From the NCBI RefSeq assembly GCF_006363815.1, contig NZ_RRYT01000011.1:79161-143160 (forward strand): a stretch of DNA of 64,000 bases. Direction: 5' to 3'. Source of the DNA: Thermomonospora catenispora. GTDB lineage: Bacteria; Actinomycetota; Actinomycetes; Streptosporangiales; Streptosporangiaceae. This document shows positions 50,901 through 60,581 of this stretch, one piece after another (position 1 is the stretch's first letter; every line of letters begins with the position of its first letter). The translations under genes and the position numbers were made by a program. Below the pieces are notes generated by a model. That model did not search any database. It had not been told where the DNA came from and saw only the letters and a program-made list of their open reading frames with translations.

Positions 50901-51461
50901 TCACCCGCCGGTCGCGGGCCGGTAGACGGCGATGATCACGCCGGTCTTGAAGATCTTGGTGTCGGCCAGCTCGAACGAGGCGGTGAAGCCCTCCGACAGC
51001 AGCAGCCCCTGCGGCTCGTTCTCCCCGGCCAGCACCGGGTGGATCCACAGCCGCAGCTCGTCCAGCAGGCCGTGCTCGATCATCAGCCGGGTGACCGGGC
51101 CGAAGCCGTACTGCAGGATGTCCTGACCGGGCTGTTCCTTGAGCCGGGCGATCTCCTCGGGGACGTTCTCGGAGATCACGGTGGTGTTCGTCCACTCGGG
51201 GTCGGTGAGCGTGGTGGACACCGCGTACTTGGGCATGGTGTTCATCCGCACCCCGAACTCGCCGGTGGCCTCCTCCATCTTCGGCCAGGCCGCCGCGAAC
51301 CCCTCATAGGTCCGGCGGCCCATGATCAGCGCGTCGCAGGAGAACAGCTGGTCGCGGGCGAACTCGCTCGCCTCCTCCTGGAAGTAGGGGGCGGTCCAGA
51401 TCTGCGGGTTGGAGATCACGCCGTCCAGGGAGACGTAGGTGGAGTTGATGATCTTGCGCAT
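50901..51461 (-). CDS. Dihydrofolate-reductase-family (RibD C-terminal-like) protein
   Basis: A 186-residue protein: MRKIINSTYVSLDGVI, LIMGRRTYEGFAAAWP and LQYGFGPVTRLMIEHGLLDELRLWIHPVLAG are the signatures of the DHFR-like reductases common in actinomycetes. NADPH-binding is expected; the substrate is unknown. ATG 51461 has GGAGGG upstream. It forms an operon with the FMN reductase gene (29-base gap). Confidence 0.93.
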   Translation of the reverse strand: MRKIINSTYVSLDGVISNPQIWTAPYFQEEASEFARDQLFSCDALIMGRRTYEGFAAAWPKMEEATGEFGVRMNTMPKYAVSTTLTDPEWTNTTVISENVPEEIARLKEQPGQDILQYGFGPVTRLMIEHGLLDELRLWIHPVLAGENEPQGLLLSEGFTASFELADTKIFKTGVIIAVYRPATGG

Positions 51462-51490
51462 GGCGTCCCTCCGGTGGGTCGGACGATGGG

Positions 51491-52072
51491 TCAGACGGTG
51501 TAGGGGTGCTTGTCCCGGGCCTCCCGGAGGGCGCGCGCCCACCAGGTGAGCCGTTCCAGGGTGGTGCGGACGGCGGTGTTGCACTCGGCGCCGGCCTTGG
51601 GCCAGGACCCGTCCGGGGCGAACTGCTCCCAGTAGCACGGCAGGCTGATCCCGTCCCGGATCGTCACCGCGTGCAGCTCGGCGAACACCTGCCGAAGCTG
51701 TCCGGCGGCGGTCAGGCCGCCGGACTCCCGCCCGTAGGTGATCAGGGCGACCGGCTTGGCCCGCCACTCCTCGTCGAACCAGTCGAGCGCGGTCTTCAGC
51801 GGCGCCGGATAGCCGGCGTTGTATTCGGGGCAGACCACCGCGAACGCGTCGGCGGCGGCCAGCCGGGGCGCCAGCGCCCGCACCGGGGCGGGACGCTCCT
51901 CGTCGTGGTCGGGCAGCGTCTGCGGCAGCCCGGCCTCGGCCAGGTCGATCACGTCGACCTCCAGCCCGCCGTACCGGCGGGCGCGGGCGGCGAACCAGTC
52001 GGCCACGGTGGGGCCGAACCGGCCGTTGCGCGTGCTGCCGATGATCACGGCCAGCCGCAGCCGATCCGTCAT
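51491..52072 (-). CDS. NADPH-dependent FMN reductase family flavoprotein
   Basis: A 193-residue flavodoxin-like protein: LAVIIGSTRNGRFGPTVADWF (phosphate loop), VVCPEYNAGYPAPLKTALDW and LITYGRESGG. It reduces flavins, quinones or azo compounds with NADPH. ATG 52072 has AAAGGAGG upstream. It is divergent from the SARP regulator. Confidence 0.94.
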   Translation of the reverse strand: MTDRLRLAVIIGSTRNGRFGPTVADWFAARARRYGGLEVDVIDLAEAGLPQTLPDHDEERPAPVRALAPRLAAADAFAVVCPEYNAGYPAPLKTALDWFDEEWRAKPVALITYGRESGGLTAAGQLRQVFAELHAVTIRDGISLPCYWEQFAPDGSWPKAGAECNTAVRTTLERLTWWARALREARDKHPYTV

Positions 52073-52125
52073 CTCCGCCTCCTTTCGCGGTCTCGCCCGT
52101 CGGATCCCACGGTGCCGGAGGGCGT

Positions 52126-52170
52126 TTACGGCTTTCTTACGGTCTTCTTCCGGCCTGGGCGGGTTAGGGT
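52126..52170 (+). promoter_or_regulatory. SARP-type operator and promoter
   Basis: TTACGG (52126-52131), TTACGG (52137-52142) and TTCCGG (52148-52153) are direct repeats at exactly 11-bp spacing, followed by TAGGGT (52165-52170) as -10. ATG 52178 starts about 8 bases later, so the transcript is leaderless. Phased direct repeats replacing a -35 are the hallmark of SARP-activated promoters. Confidence 0.6.
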
Positions 52171-52177
52171 GCGGGCC

Positions 52178-55100
52178 ATGCGTTTCGGGGTGCTGGGCCC
52201 GCTGACGGTATGGACCGACGACGGCGCCGTCGTGCCCGTCCCGGGCCGGAAGGTCCGCGCGCTGCTGGCCGACCTGCTGGCGCACGAGGGCCGGCCGGTG
52301 CCCGCCGACCGGCTGATCGACGACCTGTGGGGCGAGCGGCCGCCCGGCGACCCGCCGGCCGCGCTGTCGGTCAAGGTCTCCCAGCTGCGCCGGGCGCTGG
52401 AGGACGCCGAGCCGGGGGCGCGGGCGCTGGTGGTCTCCCACCCGGCCGGATACCGGCTGGAGGTCGACCCGCAGCGGGTGGACGCGCTGCGGTTCCAGGC
52501 GCTGCTGGAGCGGGCCCGCGCCCAGGACGCCCCCGCCGGGAGGGCGGCGGTGCTGGCCGAGGCGCTGGCGTTGTGGCGGGGCCCGGCGTTCGCCGACTTC
52601 GCCGACGAGGCGTTCCCCCGGGCCGCCGCCGCCCGGCTGGAGGAGCTGCGGCTGGTGGCGGTGGAGGACCACGCCGAGGCGCGGCTGGCGCTGGGCGAGC
52701 ACGCGGCGCTGGCCGGTGAGCTGAGCGGGCCGGCGGCGGAGCATCCGCTGCGGGAGCGGCTGCGCGCCCTGCACATGCGGGCGCTGTACGGGGCGGGCCG
52801 GCAGAGCGAGGCGCTGGAGGAGTTCGAGAGGCTGCGCACCGCCCTGGCCGAGGAGCTGGGCCTGGATCCGAGCCCGGAGCTGGTGGCGCTCCAGCGGGCG
52901 ATCCTCGCCCAGGATCCCGCCTTGGACGCGCCGGCCGCGCCGAGCCCTCGGCCCGCGCCCGCACCCGCGCCCCGGACCAACCTGCCCGCGCCGGCGACCC
53001 CGCTGATCGGGCGGGAGGAGGAGCTCGCCGAGCTGACCGGGCGGCTGACCGCCGAGCGGCTGGTGACGCTGACCGGGCCGGGCGGGGTCGGCAAGACCCG
53101 GCTGGCGGTGGAGGCGGCGCATCGGACGGCGCCGGAGTTCCGGGACGGGGCGTGGCTGGTGGAGCTGGCCGGCTATGACCGGCCGACCACCGCCGAGCTG
53201 GCCGACCTGGTGGCGCGGGCGCTGGAGGTCCACGACGCGCCCGGCACGGGATTGGCCGAGGCGCTGGCGGCACGGCGGCTGCTGCTGGTGCTGGACAACT
53301 GCGAGCACGTGGTCGAGCAGGCCGCCGAGCTGGTGGAGGGGCTGCTGCGGGCCGCGTCGGGGCTGACGGTGCTGGCCACCGGCCGCGAGCCGCTGGGCCT
53401 GCCGGGCGAGGTGGTGTGGAGCGTGCCCCCGCTGGAGGTGCCCGCCCGCGACGCCGAGCCCGACCCCGAGGCGCTGGCCGCGCTCGGGGCGGTGCGGCTG
53501 TTCGTGGCGCGGGCCTCGGCGGCGGCCCGCGGCTTCCGCCTGGAGGAGGGCAACGCGGCGGCCGTGGCGATGCTGTGCCGCCGGCTGGACGGCATCCCGC
53601 TGGCGCTGGAGCTGGCCGCGACCAAGGTGCGGGCGCTGGGCGTGCACGGGCTGGTGTCCCGGCTGGACGACCGGTTCCGGCTGCTGGCGACCGCGCAGCG
53701 GGGGACGCCGCGGCGGCAGCGGACCCTGCAGGCGATGATCGGCTGGAGCTGGGATCTGCTGACCGAGCCGGAACGGGCGGTGCTGCGGCGGCTGGCGGTG
53801 CACGCGGACGGCTGCACGCTGGAGGCGGCCGAGGCGGTGTGCGCGGGGGCGGACGTGCCGGCGGGCGATGTGCTGGACCTGCTGGTGCGGCTGGTGGACC
53901 GTTCGCTGGTGGTGATGACCGAGGACGCCGCCGGACCGCGCTACCGGCTGCTGGAGTCGGTCGCCGCCTACTGCGTCGACCGGCTGGACGAGGCCGGTGA
54001 GCACGCCGAGGTCCGGGCTCGGCATCGCCGCCACTACATCGGGCTGGCCGAACGCGCCGCCTCGCGGCTGCGGGGACCGCAGCAGGCCCGCTGGCTGGAG
54101 GTGCTGGACGGCGAGGCGGCCAACCTGCGCGCCGCGTTCGACGACGCGCTCGTCCATCGGGACGCGGCGGGGGCGCTGCGGCTGGCCTGCGCGCTGAGGT
54201 GGTACTGGTTCCTGCGCGGGCGGCTGGGCGAGGCGCGGCGCACCCTGTCGGCGGCGTTGGAGCTGCCGGGCGGTCCGGCCGCGGCGCGGGCCGAGGCGAC
54301 GGCGTGGCTGGCGGGCTTCGAGGCGCTGCAGGGGGAGCTGGCCGGCTGGGTCGGCCGCCGCGACGCGGCGTTGCGGCTGCTGGAGGAGGTCGGCGACCCG
54401 GGGGCGCTGGCCCACGCCCGGTGGTTCCTGGCGTTCACCGGCGGGGAGGGCGCCGACCTGGCCGCCAACGAGGAGCTGCTGAACCTCGCCGAGGAGGGCT
54501 TTCGGGCCTGCGGGGATCGCTGGGGCCAGGCCGCCGTGGCGTGCCAGCGCGCTCTGTACGCGCACTCCCGCGGCGATCTGGCCGCGTTGCGCCGCCACAC
54601 CGAACGGGCGGCCCGGCTGTTCGCCCGGGTCGGCGACCGGTGGGGGCGGCTCCAGGCGGCGACCTGGCTGGGCGCGCACGCCGAGCTGAGCGGCGATCTC
54701 GACCGGGCCGAACGGCTGCAGGCCGACGCCCTGCGGCAGGCCGAGGAGCTGCGGCTGTGGCCGGATGCGGCGATGCTGCTGGGCTGGATGGGCTGGGTGG
54801 CGATGCTGCGCGGCGACCTGCGGACCGCGCGGGCGCGGTGCGAGCGTCTGCTGCCGCTGGCCGAGGAACAGGGCCACCGCCCCGCCCGCGACCTCGCCGA
54901 GGTCACGTTGGCCTGGGCGGCGGCGCGCGGCGGCGATCTGGAGACCGCCGAGGAGCTGCTGCACGGGCAGCTGGAGTCGGTGGAGCGCGACCCCGGCGAC
55001 GCGCCGCCGATGCATCTGACGCTGGTGCTGACCGGGCTGGGCCAGGTGGCGGAGCGCCGCGGCGACGCCGAGCTGGCCTGGAAGCGCTACCACGAGGCCC

Positions 55101-55375
55101 TGACGATCGCGGTCCGCTACGACGGGCCCCGGGACACCGCGTTCTCCCTGGAGGGGATGGCGGCCGCGCGGGTCCTGGCGGACCGTCCCGCCGAGGCGGC
55201 CCGGCTGCTGGGCACGGCGGCGGCGGTCCGGCGCGCCCGCGGGCTCGCCCCCGGCCCCTCCGAACGCGTCGACCTCGACCGGCTCACCGAGCGGATCCGC
55301 GCCGCCCTGCCCGAGGCGGACTTCGACGCCGAGCACGAGCGCGGCGCGTCCCTCTCCCCCGCCGACTGGCTGTAG
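52178..55375 (+). CDS. AfsR/SARP-type large transcriptional regulator
   Basis: A 1065-residue protein. Trans_reg_C winged helix (about 1-90: MRFGVLGPLTVW, GRKVRALLADLLAH, LIDDLWGE, GYRLEV), bacterial transcriptional activation domain (about 95-240), Ala/Pro linker, NB-ARC-like ATPase (LTGPGGVGKTRLAVEAA Walker A, LLLVLDNCEHV Walker B, TGREPL). A C-terminal TPR region of about 400 residues follows. Large SARPs activate secondary-metabolite or developmental genes. No biosynthetic cluster is adjacent; nearest targets are the divergent reductases and the gene itself. The stop is 1 base from the stop of the convergent gene. Confidence 0.95.
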   Translation: MRFGVLGPLTVWTDDGAVVPVPGRKVRALLADLLAHEGRPVPADRLIDDLWGERPPGDPPAALSVKVSQLRRALEDAEPGARALVVSHPAGYRLEVDPQRVDALRFQALLERARAQDAPAGRAAVLAEALALWRGPAFADFADEAFPRAAAARLEELRLVAVEDHAEARLALGEHAALAGELSGPAAEHPLRERLRALHMRALYGAGRQSEALEEFERLRTALAEELGLDPSPELVALQRAILAQDPALDAPAAPSPRPAPAPAPRTNLPAPATPLIGREEELAELTGRLTAERLVTLTGPGGVGKTRLAVEAAHRTAPEFRDGAWLVELAGYDRPTTAELADLVARALEVHDAPGTGLAEALAARRLLLVLDNCEHVVEQAAELVEGLLRAASGLTVLATGREPLGLPGEVVWSVPPLEVPARDAEPDPEALAALGAVRLFVARASAAARGFRLEEGNAAAVAMLCRRLDGIPLALELAATKVRALGVHGLVSRLDDRFRLLATAQRGTPRRQRTLQAMIGWSWDLLTEPERAVLRRLAVHADGCTLEAAEAVCAGADVPAGDVLDLLVRLVDRSLVVMTEDAAGPRYRLLESVAAYCVDRLDEAGEHAEVRARHRRHYIGLAERAASRLRGPQQARWLEVLDGEAANLRAAFDDALVHRDAAGALRLACALRWYWFLRGRLGEARRTLSAALELPGGPAAARAEATAWLAGFEALQGELAGWVGRRDAALRLLEEVGDPGALAHARWFLAFTGGEGADLAANEELLNLAEEGFRACGDRWGQAAVACQRALYAHSRGDLAALRRHTERAARLFARVGDRWGRLQAATWLGAHAELSGDLDRAERLQADALRQAEELRLWPDAAMLLGWMGWVAMLRGDLRTARARCERLLPLAEEQGHRPARDLAEVTLAWAAARGGDLETAEELLHGQLESVERDPGDAPPMHLTLVLTGLGQVAERRGDAELAWKRYHEALTIAVRYDGPRDTAFSLEGMAAARVLADRPAEAARLLGTAAAVRRARGLAPGPSERVDLDRLTERIRAALPEADFDAEHERGASLSPADWL

Positions 55376-55376
55376 G

Positions 55377-56063
55377 TCAGCGCCGGGCCGCCGCCCGCCG
55401 GCCCGGGGCGGGCCGGCCCGCGCCGCGGCGGGACCGGGCGTAGGACAGGCGGCGGAACCGCTGGAAAGGGCCGGCCGGGCGCAGCCCGGGCAGGCGGTTG
55501 AGCTGCGGGTCGAACGCCCCGGCCTCGGGTGAGCCGCCCGGCAGCGGGGTGTGGATCCGCAGCGTCCCCCACGGCCGCCACCGCCCCGCCGGCGACGCCG
55601 TGGCCAGCTCGAACGTCAGCGGCTCGGTGCGGATCGCCGCGTCGAGCACGGCCAGGTCGCAGGGCACGCGCCGGCCGGGCGCGGGCAGCAGGCCCAGCAC
55701 GCGCAGGTCGCCGCCCACCTCATAGGGCAGCAGCGTGGTGTAGGGGACGGTGAACGACCGGCGCACCCGCAGCAGGTGCCGGGTCACCGGCCCGGTCCCG
55801 GTCGTGGCGAACAGCAGGTCCACCGCCCCGGCCGCCGCGGGCACCCGGAACGCGACGCCCAGGATGTCGGGCAGGCCGCCGGGGGTGGAGACGGATTTGG
55901 AGATCCGCACCGCGATCTCGTGATCGCCCGCCTCGAGCGGGGTGTTCATCGTGCCGATCAGGTGCAGCGTCGCCCGGTAGTCCCGGCCGTGGGGGTGCAG
56001 CGCGCGGTCGTGCCGCAGCCGCGCGGCGACCTGGAACGGGACGCTGAGGATCTCCGCGATCAC
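55377..56063 (-). CDS. Catalase-fold-like protein, unknown function
   Basis: A 228-residue protein. GTG 56063 was chosen for GGGGGACGAG directly upstream; the longer frame has no conserved content. HPHGRDYRATLHLIGT, GLPDILGVAFRVP, DLLFATTGTGPVTRHLL and YTTLLPYEVGG match actinobacterial proteins related to the catalase core. They lack a full heme site and are often annotated as phosphodiesterases. The Arg-rich C-terminus reads RSRRGAGRPAPGRRAAARR. It has no gap from the convergent SARP gene. Confidence 0.75.
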   Translation of the reverse strand: MIAEILSVPFQVAARLRHDRALHPHGRDYRATLHLIGTMNTPLEAGDHEIAVRISKSVSTPGGLPDILGVAFRVPAAAGAVDLLFATTGTGPVTRHLLRVRRSFTVPYTTLLPYEVGGDLRVLGLLPAPGRRVPCDLAVLDAAIRTEPLTFELATASPAGRWRPWGTLRIHTPLPGGSPEAGAFDPQLNRLPGLRPAGPFQRFRRLSYARSRRGAGRPAPGRRAAARR

Positions 56064-56535
56064 CTCGTCCCCCTCGGCGGACGCGGACGGTCGGAGGGAC
56101 GCTCCCGCGATCGCCGCCTCGGCCGGTCGGCCCGGATCCGAGGGGGACGCCCCGGCTCCGCGGCACGGAGCCGGGGCCGGTCGGCGGCGTGAACCCGCCG
56201 AAGCGGATGAGCGCGGCGGCGTTCCCGGGGAACGCCGTCGATGAACGTCGCCGCGTCCCGGGCGAGGGCCGGGCCGGACCCGTTCGGTCGTGCGGCCATG
56301 GGCGCATCCTCTCCGCCGGCCGCCCCGGCGGCGGCCGGGCATGCACAGCGCCCTTACCCTGCAAAAAGACCGATATTCGCCTTGTTGAGGTGACTTTTCA
56401 GCAAAGCCGCCATCGCACTTCTTCACACAATAGGTTCCGTTTTGTGATCTGCGCGAGGGTCGTCACGAATGGAGGGAATGAGTAGCGTCGCCTGGCGGGT
56501 CACGAGCCAGGCCTTTCCCTTACAGGAGGTGTGAA
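56064..56535. other. Intergenic region before the S8 protease gene
   Basis: The left 300 bases have open frames by composition only, possibly a decayed N-terminus of the catalase-fold gene. The right 150 bases are AT-richer and end with AGGAGGTGTGAA, the protease ribosome binding site; they should contain its promoter. Confidence 0.5.
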
Positions 56536-58248
56536 GTGCGGCGAGTCGTCCTCGCAGCCACCGGCGTCGTCACCTTGACGACGTTGGCGCTCCCCGCATA
56601 CGCGGGACCGACCAAACCGCAGGCCACCGGGCAGGCGGCCGAATACGTCGTCCTCTACGAGAAGGGCGCCTCCCTGGAGAAGGCCCGCGCGGCGATCAAG
56701 GCGGCCGGGGGGACCATCCTGCGGGAGAACACCGCGATCGGGGTCGCCACGGTCCGGACCGCCAACGCCCGCTTCGTCGCCGAGGCCGGCCGGCGGGACG
56801 GCCTGGTGGGCGCCGCCGCCAACCGCACCATCGGCCAGGTGCCCAAGACCGTCCGGGTCGCCCGCGCCCAGGAGAACGTCGAGAAGGAGGGCCGCGGCGT
56901 CACCGGGCGGCGAGGGCCCGCCCGCGGCGAGAAGGGCTCCGAGCCGCTGTCCCACCTGCAGTGGGACATGAAGCAGATCGGCGCCACCGACAAGGGCTCC
57001 TACAAGGTCGAAAAGGGCGACAAGCGGGTGCTGGTCGGCGTCATCGACACCGGCATCGACGGATCGCACCCCGACATCGCGCCCAACTTCAACCGCAAGC
57101 TGAGCCGCAACTTCACCGTCGACATCCCGGTGGACGCCAACGGCGACGAGGTCGACGGGCCGTGCGAGTACGACGGCTGCGTGGACCCGCCGGACGTGGA
57201 CCACAACGACCACGGCACGCACGTCGCCTCCACCATCGCCTCGCCGCTCAACGGGCTGGGCATGGCCGGCGTCGCGCCCAAGGTGTCGCTGGTCAACCTG
57301 CGCGCCGGACAGGACTCGGGCTACTTCTTCCTGCAGCCCACCGTGGACGCGCTGACCTACGCCGCCGACAACGGCATCGACGTGGTCAACATGTCGTTCT
57401 ACGTGGACCCGTGGCTGTTCTACTGCACGGACAACCCGGCCGACCCGCCGGCCGACCAGGCCGAGCAGCGGATCACCATCCAGGCCGTGCAGCGGGCCCT
57501 GGACTACGCCCGCAGCAAGGGCGTGACGCTGGTGGCGGCGGCCGGCAACCAGGCGGCCGACTACACCAAGCCCTACATCGACACCACCAGCCCGAACTTC
57601 GCCTCTGAGCCGGGCGAGACCCCGCGGACCCGCGAGATCCCGCCGAGCTGCCTGTCGCTGCCCGCGGAGGGCAAGGGCGTCATCCCGGTGTCGGCGACCG
57701 GCCCGAGCAAGCGCAAGTCCTACTACTCCAGCTTCGGCAACGGCTACATCGCGGTCGCGGCGCCCGGCGGCGACAAGTACGACACCGCCGACCGCAAGCT
57801 CGACGACAACGCCGGGATCTGGGCCGCCTACCCCGAGAGCCTGGCGCGGGCGCGCGGCGAGCTGAACCCCGACGGCACCCCGAACGTGCCGTACATCCTC
57901 CGCAGCTGCAAGGGCAACACCTGCGCCTACTACCAGTCGATCCAGGGCACCTCGATGGCCGCGCCGCACGTGACCGGGGTCGCCGCGCTGATCGTCAGCA
58001 AGTACGGCCACAAGGACCGCCGGGGCGGCCTGACGCTGGACCCGCGGATCACCGAGTCGATCCTGCGCTCGACCGCCGTCGAGACCGCCTGCCCGCCCGG
58101 CGGCGACTACACCTACGAGCGGTTCGTGCGCCAGTCCGACGGCTCCTACACCCGGGTGGTCGACACCCACACCTGTGAGGGCTCCAAGAAGAACAACGGG
58201 TTCTACGGCAACGGCATCGTCAACGCCCTGAACGCCGTCCGCCGCTGA
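56536..58248 (+). CDS. Secreted S8 subtilisin-family serine protease
   Basis: A 570-residue secreted protease. GTG 56536 follows AGGAGGTGTGAA. Signal peptide (about 1-22, ending AYA), an I9-type propeptide (about 35-115: YVVLYEKGASLEKARAAIKAAGGTI), then the catalytic domain with Asp in VLVGVIDTGIDGSHPDI, His in DHNDHGTHVASTIAS and Ser in IQGTSMAAPHVTG. Extra Cys residues (CEYDGC, CTDN, SCLSLP, CKGNTC, CPPGG) suggest disulfides. The SSI-like inhibitor at 38.4 kb is a possible in-genome partner. Confidence 0.95.
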   Translation: MRRVVLAATGVVTLTTLALPAYAGPTKPQATGQAAEYVVLYEKGASLEKARAAIKAAGGTILRENTAIGVATVRTANARFVAEAGRRDGLVGAAANRTIGQVPKTVRVARAQENVEKEGRGVTGRRGPARGEKGSEPLSHLQWDMKQIGATDKGSYKVEKGDKRVLVGVIDTGIDGSHPDIAPNFNRKLSRNFTVDIPVDANGDEVDGPCEYDGCVDPPDVDHNDHGTHVASTIASPLNGLGMAGVAPKVSLVNLRAGQDSGYFFLQPTVDALTYAADNGIDVVNMSFYVDPWLFYCTDNPADPPADQAEQRITIQAVQRALDYARSKGVTLVAAAGNQAADYTKPYIDTTSPNFASEPGETPRTREIPPSCLSLPAEGKGVIPVSATGPSKRKSYYSSFGNGYIAVAAPGGDKYDTADRKLDDNAGIWAAYPESLARARGELNPDGTPNVPYILRSCKGNTCAYYQSIQGTSMAAPHVTGVAALIVSKYGHKDRRGGLTLDPRITESILRSTAVETACPPGGDYTYERFVRQSDGSYTRVVDTHTCEGSKKNNGFYGNGIVNALNAVRR

Positions 58249-58467
58249 TCCCTCGTCCCGATGCGGTCCCGCGCCCGGCCGTCCGGCGGGTGCGGGGCCG
58301 CACCCCTTTGGAGCCGGCCCCAGGAGCCGTCGTGTGCGGCCGTTCCGCCGACCCGCGGACGGATCCCCTGGCACGGTGTCCTCGGCACGTCATCGCCCGA
58401 CACATCGACCGACACATCGACCGCGGCCGCCGCGGACCCGGCGGCCGCTCGAGCCCAGGAGCCTTCG

Positions 58468-60280
58468 TTGACATCGCATGCACGCTCACGACGCCTGATC
58501 ACGGCGGCCGCGGCCGCCGTCCTCGCCCTGGCGGGACCGCTGGCGCCCGCCGCCTCCGCCGCCCCCGCCCACAAGGTCGACTTCCAATTGACCGTCCTGC
58601 ACAACAACGACGGCGAATCGAAATTGCTGGGCGCTCCCGAACAGCCCGACTTCGGGGGCGTGGCGCGTTTCGCCGCCCTGGTCGGCAAGCTGCGCGCCGA
58701 GGCCGAGAAGGGCGGCCGGCGCGGCGCGATCGTGGTCTCCTCCGGCGACAACTTCCTGGCCGGGCCGGAATTCACCGCCAGCCTCCGCAAGGGCGTGCCG
58801 TTCTATGACGCGCTGGCCCTCAAGGCCGTCGGATACGACGCGGTGGCGATCGGCAACCACGAGTTCGACTTCGGCCCCGACACCCTGGCCGACTTCATCG
58901 AGAGCTTCGGCGTCCACGGCCCGCCGTTCCTGTCGGTCAACCTCGACATGAGCGACGAGGAGCGGCTGGCCGCGCTGGTCGAGCGGGGCCGCATCGTCTC
59001 CTCGACCACCGTCCGCCGCAAGGGCGAGCGGATCGGCATCGTCGGCGCCACCACCCCCGCGCTGGCCTCCGTCTCCAGCCCGCGCCGGGTCAAGGTGCTG
59101 CAGAACGTGGCCGAGCTGATCCAGGCCGAGGTGGACGCGCTGTCCCGGCGCGGCGTGGACAAGATCGTCCTGATCAGCCATCTGCAGGGCCTGGCCGAGG
59201 ACCGGGCGCTGATCCCGCGGCTGCGGGACGTCGACATCGTCATCGCCGGCGGCGGCGACGAGCTGATGGCCTCCGACACCACCCCGCTCGTCCCCGGCGA
59301 CGCCATCACCCCCGACCCCGCCACCGGCGAGCCGCTGCGCTACCCCCTGTACGTCAAGGACGGCACCGGGACCGACGTGCCGGTGGTGACCACGGCGGGC
59401 GACTACAAGTACGTCGGCCGGCTGGTGGTGGACTTCGACCGGAACGGCAAGGTCATCGGCGTCGACCGCTCCAGCGGCCCGGTCCGGGTGTCGGGCGTGG
59501 CCCCCGACGCCGTCGCCCCCCCACCCCACGGTGCAGCGCACCGTCGCAGAGCCGGTGCAGCGGTTCGTGGACGGGATGGCCTCCAACGTCGTCGCCCAGT
59601 CCGCGGTCGCCCTGGACGGCCGTCGCGAGCCCGGGGTGCGCACCCAGGAGACCAACCTCGGGAACCTGACGGCCGACGCGCTGCTGGCCGCCGGCCGCAA
59701 GAACGCCGCCTCCTACGGCGTCACCCCGCCTGATGTGGCCCTGCAGAACGGCGGCGGCATCCGCAACAACGGCCTGATCCCCGCCGGGCCGATCACCGAG
59801 CTGGACACCTTCTCCATCGCCCCGTTCGGCAACTTCGTGTCCGTGGTGCCGAACGTCCCGCGCGCCCAGTTCAAGGAGATCCTGGAGAACGCCGTCTCCC
59901 GCATCCCCGTCGCCGACGGCCGGTTCGCCCAGGTGGCCGGGTTCCGCTTCGAATACGACCCCGACGGCACCGCCCAGGTCGTCACCGACGACGGCACCGT
60001 GGTGACCCCCGGCACCCGCGTCCGCACCGTCGTCCTCGACGACGGCACCACGATCGTCGAGAACGGGCAGGTCGTTCCCGGGCCCGCGCTGTCGGTGGCC
60101 ACCAACGACTTCAGCGCCCGCGGCGGCGACCAGTGGCCGTTCCGCGGCCTGCCGTTCACCACGGTCGGCGTCACCTACCAGCAGGCCCTGCTGACCTACA
60201 TCACCGACGACCTGAACGGCCGGATCACCGCCGAGGACTACCCCGAGACCGGCTCCGGCCGCATCACGGTCGTCTCCTGA
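58468..60280 (+). pseudogene. Secreted 5'-nucleotidase/2',3'-cyclic phosphodiesterase, frameshifted
   Basis: A TTG start at 58468 is supported by AGGAG 8 bases upstream and a following signal peptide (RRLITAAAAAVLALAGPLA to ASAA). The metallophosphatase half has LHNNDGES, SSGDNFLAG, GNHEFDFG and ISHLQGLAED. The 5'-nucleotidase C-terminal half (QETNLGNLTADALL, DVALQNGGGIRNNG, TFSIAPFGN) lies in another frame beginning near 59531. Removing one C from the C7 run at 59516-59522 joins them as DAVAPHPTVQRTVAEP. Either a real slippage mutation or an assembly/sequencing error. Both halves are otherwise intact (about 603 residues joined), which favours a recent event or error. Confidence 0.88.
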
Positions 60281-60303
60281 CGGCTCGGGCCGCGGGCCCG
60301 CAC

Positions 60304-60336
60304 GACGCCCCGCCTCGGTCGCCGAGGCGGGGCGTC
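60304..60336 (+). terminator. Strong intrinsic terminator after the 5'-nucleotidase gene
   Basis: A 15-bp perfect stem (GACGCCCCGCCTCGG with CCGAGGCGGGGCGTC) and a 3-base loop, followed by CGCCTTTTCC. Confidence 0.85.
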
Positions 60337-60581
60337 CGCCTTTTCCCGGCGCCTCCTCCCGGCGCCTCCCGGCCTCTCTCGGCGTCCCTTCGCGCGCCGC
60401 CGGCCCGAACCCGCCCTCTCTCCTCCGCCTCCGGCGTCCTCGGAGCCGCCGCCCGCGGAGGCGCGCCGGCGGACGGCGCCGCTCCGCGGGACCGTCCGGC
60501 GCGCGGGAGAGGCGTCCGGGCCGAATCGCCCGTCACACGCACCGGGGTCGCGTCGTCTCCCTGGCGAGGAAAGGAGAGACG
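60337..60581. other. Intergenic region before the AhpD-like gene
   Basis: GC-rich without a supported gene. It ends with GAGGAAAGGAGAG, the ribosome binding site of the next gene. Confidence 0.5.

Noticed and set aside
51491-55336. 1281-codon minus-strand open frame over the SARP gene
   Set aside because: Only its last 193 codons (FMN reductase) are real. The rest is antisense to a perfectly conserved SARP protein and is low-complexity.
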